Source of the DNA: SFHK01 sp964554795
Lineage (GTDB): Bacteria > Bacillota > Clostridia > Christensenellales > Aristaeellaceae
NCBI GenBank assembly: GCA_964554795.1
Contig: CAZKQB010000057.1
Span: 1-14,630 of the forward strand
Reading direction: 5' to 3'
Length of the DNA stretch: 14,630 nt
In this document: positions 12,671 through 14,630 of the stretch, one piece after another
Position numbering within the stretch: the stretch's first letter is position 1
Layout: each line of letters opens with the position of its first letter
The notes under the pieces: generated by a model
Seen by the model: only the letters and a program-made list of their open reading frames with translations
Told to the model about the DNA's origin: nothing
Databases searched by the model: none
Program-made: the position numbers and the translations under genes

Positions 12671-13290
12671 ACAGCACGTTGGTTTTATATATCCACGGCA
12701 AGGGCGGCACGGCGGATGAAGCCGAGCATTACAAGCCGCTTTTCCCCGGCTGCGATGTAATCGGGCTTAACTACAGAGCCGAAACGCCGTGGGACGCAAA
12801 ATCGGAGCTTCCGGCAGCCTTCCAACGCCTTTCTTCAGGCTATGACCGCGTGATTTTACTTGCCAACAGCATCGGCGCATATTTCTCCATGTGCGCCCTG
12901 CCGCAGGAAAAGCTCCAAAAAGCCTATTTCATTTCTCCCATCGTGGATATGGAAAAGCTGATCGGCAGCATGATGAGATGGGCAAATGTGTCTGAGGATG
13001 ATCTACGGGAAAAGAAAACGATTGAAACAGCGTTCGGTGAAACGCTCTCATGGGAATACCTCTGCTACGTCCGTCGTCATCCCCTCAGTTGGACCGTTGC
13101 GACCGAGATTTTGTATGGTAGGCAGGACAATTTGACCGACGAGGAAACGATCTCTGCCTTTGCAGACGCCCAGCATGCCAGGTTGATCGTTATGGAGGAC
13201 GGCGAGCATTGGTTCCATACGCCGGAGCAAATGAAGTTTCTTGATGCCTGGATCATGCGCTGTGAAAACGCAGAAGAGGAATCCGTATAA
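12664..13290 (+). CDS. Alpha/beta hydrolase (serine hydrolase)
   Basis: This is a 208-aa hydrolase. The first strand and oxyanion region are LVLYIHGKGGTADEAEHY (H11-G12). The nucleophile elbow is RVILLANSIGAYFSM, with S69 in A-N-S-I-G rather than G-x-S-x-G. The acid is in EILYGRQDNLT (D155), and the general base is H182 or H185 in VMEDGEHWFHTPEQ. Small hydrolases of this kind act on esters or amides; the true substrate is unknown. The ATG at 12664 overlaps the preceding gene, and the TAA at 13288-13290 overlaps the presumed former start of the next damaged gene. It is the last intact gene of the plus-strand cluster, and its length is normal for short RBBP9/YdeN-like proteins. Confidence 0.9.
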   Translation: MLNSTLVLYIHGKGGTADEAEHYKPLFPGCDVIGLNYRAETPWDAKSELPAAFQRLSSGYDRVILLANSIGAYFSMCALPQEKLQKAYFISPIVDMEKLIGSMMRWANVSEDDLREKKTIETAFGETLSWEYLCYVRRHPLSWTVATEILYGRQDNLTDEETISAFADAQHARLIVMEDGEHWFHTPEQMKFLDAWIMRCENAEEESV

Positions 13291-13509
13291 AAGCATTAAA
13301 CACCGCGCAACCCCTTTCCGGAATCGGAAAAATACTCATCCGAATCATCTGCATAGGCTGCATTATTGGCGCAATCGGCTGTACAGTAGGAAGATTGACG
13401 GTAGAGACAGCGCGACCTTGGCGTAATGTTTATTGTCATATCCGTTCTGTGCCGCTACGGCGCTGGATTGCAGACGCAAAAGCCAGAGGAGAATTCTCAC
13501 CATGACTAA
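13287..13509 (+). pseudogene. Small two-helix membrane protein gene, start lost and frameshifted
   Basis: After AGAGGAA a codon ATA (13287) stands where an ATG would be expected, followed by KALNTAQPLSGIGKILIRIICIGCIIGAIGCTVGRLTVE, with one clear membrane helix. Near 13400-13412 coding sense changes to the next frame: QRDLGVMFIVISVLCRYGAGLQ then TQKPEENSHHD and TAA at 13507-13509, a second helix and polar tail. Joined, this gives a two-TM protein of about 73 residues. Its stop overlaps the ATG of the following damaged gene, the usual compact spacing here. There are at least two lesions: start ATG to ATA, and a 1-base insertion or 2-base loss. I recognise no family. Confidence 0.6.
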
Positions 13510-14247
13510 ATACATTGCTTTTTTTACTGATTGTCGCCGCATTGCTCGGACTTGCCTCCCACAGCTCTTCCCAAACCACGCAAAGCTCTGATAAGGCCGT
13601 GGGTGCCATTTTCGTCAACGAAATGAAAGACCTGCCTGAAACCAAAATCTACGCAGATTTTGATAGGAATCGCTATACCTTCCATCTGGATGCCGCATGG
13701 GTCTATTTTTTCAATTCTGATGCAGAAACCGCTTTTGCCGGAGGTCAGAACTTTCCGCGATGACCTTCGGTGCCAATCTTGACAACGGGGATGTAGGCGC
13801 AGAGTGCACCGCCGCATGGCTTTACAAGGAAGACACCTCCAACGTCTTGACGGCTTACTACCTTTTCCGGGATAATGACGGCGTGTTTTTTATACGTCAA
13901 AGCCTTTCGATCAGATTCAGCCGGATGGTGCAGTTGCAACCGGAGATAAGTATCCCTGTGCCGTAACGTTCGGGGTGCATCAGCCAGCGGCCCTATTTGG
14001 AATAATCCGGTATAATGCGGTCGGCACCGTGCTGGATAATGCATAATTCTCCCCTGAGCAGGTAGAGGATTATCCGAAATTTATGCTTTCTGCTGAGAGC
14101 GCCTATGTGGAAATCGTAGGCTATGGTACAGACGGCGAGACACTGGAGTTTTTAACGGTTACATCGGAAAACCCCAAGGCCGCCATCTGCTATAATGCGG
14201 ACGGTCAAATGCTGGCAAGCAAGCTCTTACGGTTCCTGTGGGAATAG
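13502..14247 (+). pseudogene. Secreted or membrane-anchored protein of unknown function, multiply frameshifted
   Basis: The ATG at 13502 begins MTKYIAFF. A run of seven T (13519-13525) throws the frame; with six T it reads MTKYIAFLLIVAALLGLASHSSSQ, a signal-like segment. The frame then gives AVGAIFVNEMKDLPETKIYADF...HLDAAWVYFFNSDAETAFAGG. A second shift near 13738-13752 leads to SAMTFGANLDNGDVGAEC then TAAWLYKEDTSNVLTAYYLFRDNDG. A third, at the T run 13886-13891, leads to YTSKPFDQIQPDGAVATGD. A TAA at 14044 interrupts DNA-FSPEQVEDYPKF, and the same frame runs on to YVEIVGYGTDGETLEFLTV and a stop at 14245-14247. Restored, the protein would have about 247 residues, an N-terminal membrane or signal segment and beta-rich repeats. 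I recognise no family. Confidence 0.7.
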
Positions 14248-14390
14248 CGGTGTGCTTCAGGGAATGTGTTCCGATTTATTCTGCCGCACATGGACGCATG
14301 CAAGCCCCTACCATCAATCGTAACGGATTTCCGGATGGCATCGCTGCAAGAGCCCTTAATCAAAGGCTCAGCCCTCGAACTGGGCAAATG
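14248..14390. other. Intergenic stretch without recognisable gene
   Basis: No coding sequence with a plausible start and no repeat is visible here. The open frame on the plus strand crosses the tRNA gene antisense and is not credible. Confidence 0.5.
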
Positions 14391-14427
14391 AAAGGCCCCA
14401 TGCCCGAATACAGAGCACGAGGCCTTT
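14391..14427 (-). terminator. Probable terminator of the tRNA-Arg gene
   Basis: On the minus strand AAAGGCC (14421-14427) pairs with GGCCTTT (14391-14397) across a long loop, followed by CATTTG. It begins four bases after the tRNA 3' end. The T tract is weak. Confidence 0.5.
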
Positions 14428-14431
14428 GCCG

Positions 14432-14504
14432 CGCGCCCGGCGGGATTCGAACCCACGGTCTTTCGAGTCGGAGTCGAACACTCTATCCACTGAGCTACGG
14501 GCGC
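14432..14504 (-). tRNA. tRNA-Arg (anticodon CCG)
   Basis: This is a 73-base cloverleaf on the minus strand. The acceptor stem GCGCCCG/CGGGCGC is perfect, the D arm is GCTC-AGTGGATA-GAGT with one G-T pair, and the anticodon arm is TTCGA-CTCCGAC-TCGAA with anticodon CCG. The variable loop is AGACC, and the T arm GTGGG-TTCGAAT-CCCGC has one wobble pair. The discriminator is G and the 3' CCA is not encoded. It reads the Arg codon CGG. A strong promoter precedes it. Confidence 0.95.
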
Positions 14505-14516
14505 AGAACACATTTT

Positions 14517-14545
14517 ATTATACTCCATTCCCTTCCAAAATGCAA
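14517..14545 (-). promoter_or_regulatory. Sigma-A promoter of tRNA-Arg
   Basis: On the minus strand TTGCAT (14540-14545) and TATAAT (14517-14522) are 17 bases apart, and the -10 lies 12 bases before the mature tRNA 5' end. The -35 falls within the left arm of the terminator hairpin at 14535-14568. Confidence 0.85.
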
Positions 14546-14573
14546 CCCTCGATCGTGTTGCATTTTGGTTTTT
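14535..14573 (+). terminator. Rho-independent terminator of the plus-strand cluster
   Basis: A perfect 12-base stem CCAAAATGCAAC / GTTGCATTTTGG (14535-14546 and 14557-14568) with a 10-base loop is followed by TTTTT (14569-14573). It faces transcripts coming from the tetR-hydrolase side, although the stem is only moderately GC-rich. Confidence 0.6.
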
Positions 14574-14575
14574 CC

Positions 14576-14587
14576 TGTAGCGCTACA
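14576..14587. promoter_or_regulatory. Perfect 12-base palindrome, LacI-family operator-like
   Basis: TGTAGCGCTACA is a perfect palindrome with the central GCGC/CG step typical of LacI-family operators. It lies after the plus-strand terminator and about 40 bases before a possible ATG at 14627-14629, so it may regulate a gene beyond the window. Confidence 0.35.
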
Positions 14588-14630
14588 ATACATCTTGCAC
14601 ACCCGCTGCCAAAAAAGAAGTGAGACATGA

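Noticed and set aside
14238..14630. A plus-strand open frame to the window end
   Set aside because: It runs antisense through the tRNA-Arg gene and the terminator, so it is not credible as coding.
1..14630. CRISPR arrays or insertion sequences
   Set aside because: No regularly spaced repeats and no transposase or terminal inverted repeats were seen on either strand.

Overview
The window looks like a chromosomal segment of an uncultured Bacillota (Clostridia-type) bacterium. The evidence is strong AGGAGG-like ribosome binding sites, several TTG and GTG starts that sit behind them, TTGACA/TATAAT-type promoters, a prophage remnant of Gram-positive-phage type, and a tRNA-Arg without encoded CCA. 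No species can be named from the sequence alone.

Layout. (1) 1-5696, minus strand: one long set of codirectional genes headed by a MarR regulator. The order is marR, aldo/keto reductase, MFS transporter, two FMN split-barrel (PNPOx-like) proteins, an OB-fold protein, a frameshifted amidohydrolase, and an amidohydrolase-2 (decarboxylase-like) protein cut by the window edge. The promoter has -35 TTGAAA and -10 TACAAT with a 17-bp spacer, and it is embedded in a 13-bp inverted repeat that is very likely the MarR operator. Together the genes suggest inducible uptake and modification of a small, perhaps aromatic, compound; the substrate is not known. (2) 5697-7678: a decayed prophage. It keeps a baseplate-like gene and a MuF stub fused to an AT-rich HExxH metallopeptidase domain, followed with a TGATG overlap by a small acidic protein and a terminator. 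This is the arrangement of a phage-borne polymorphic toxin with its immunity gene, and it is the most interesting item here. (3) 7679-10814, minus strand: an Ogt-type DNA repair methyltransferase, two coupled membrane proteins of unknown function with their own promoter and terminator, and a secreted protein with three SH3b repeats and a His-rich C-terminal domain. (4) 10991-14247, plus strand: a TetR regulator with its promoter and repeated putative operator, a small membrane gene broken by TGA, an overlapping trio (GNAT acetyltransferase, small DUF-like protein, alpha/beta hydrolase), then two badly damaged genes with several frameshifts. (5) 14248-14630: tRNA-Arg(CCG) on the minus strand. 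Its -35 element lies inside the stem of a plus-strand terminator, and a LacI-like palindrome follows near the window end.

Three genes between 11.7 and 14.3 kb and one at 1.5 kb carry disruptive lesions, two of them at T homopolymers. Real decay and assembly error cannot be separated from sequence alone.
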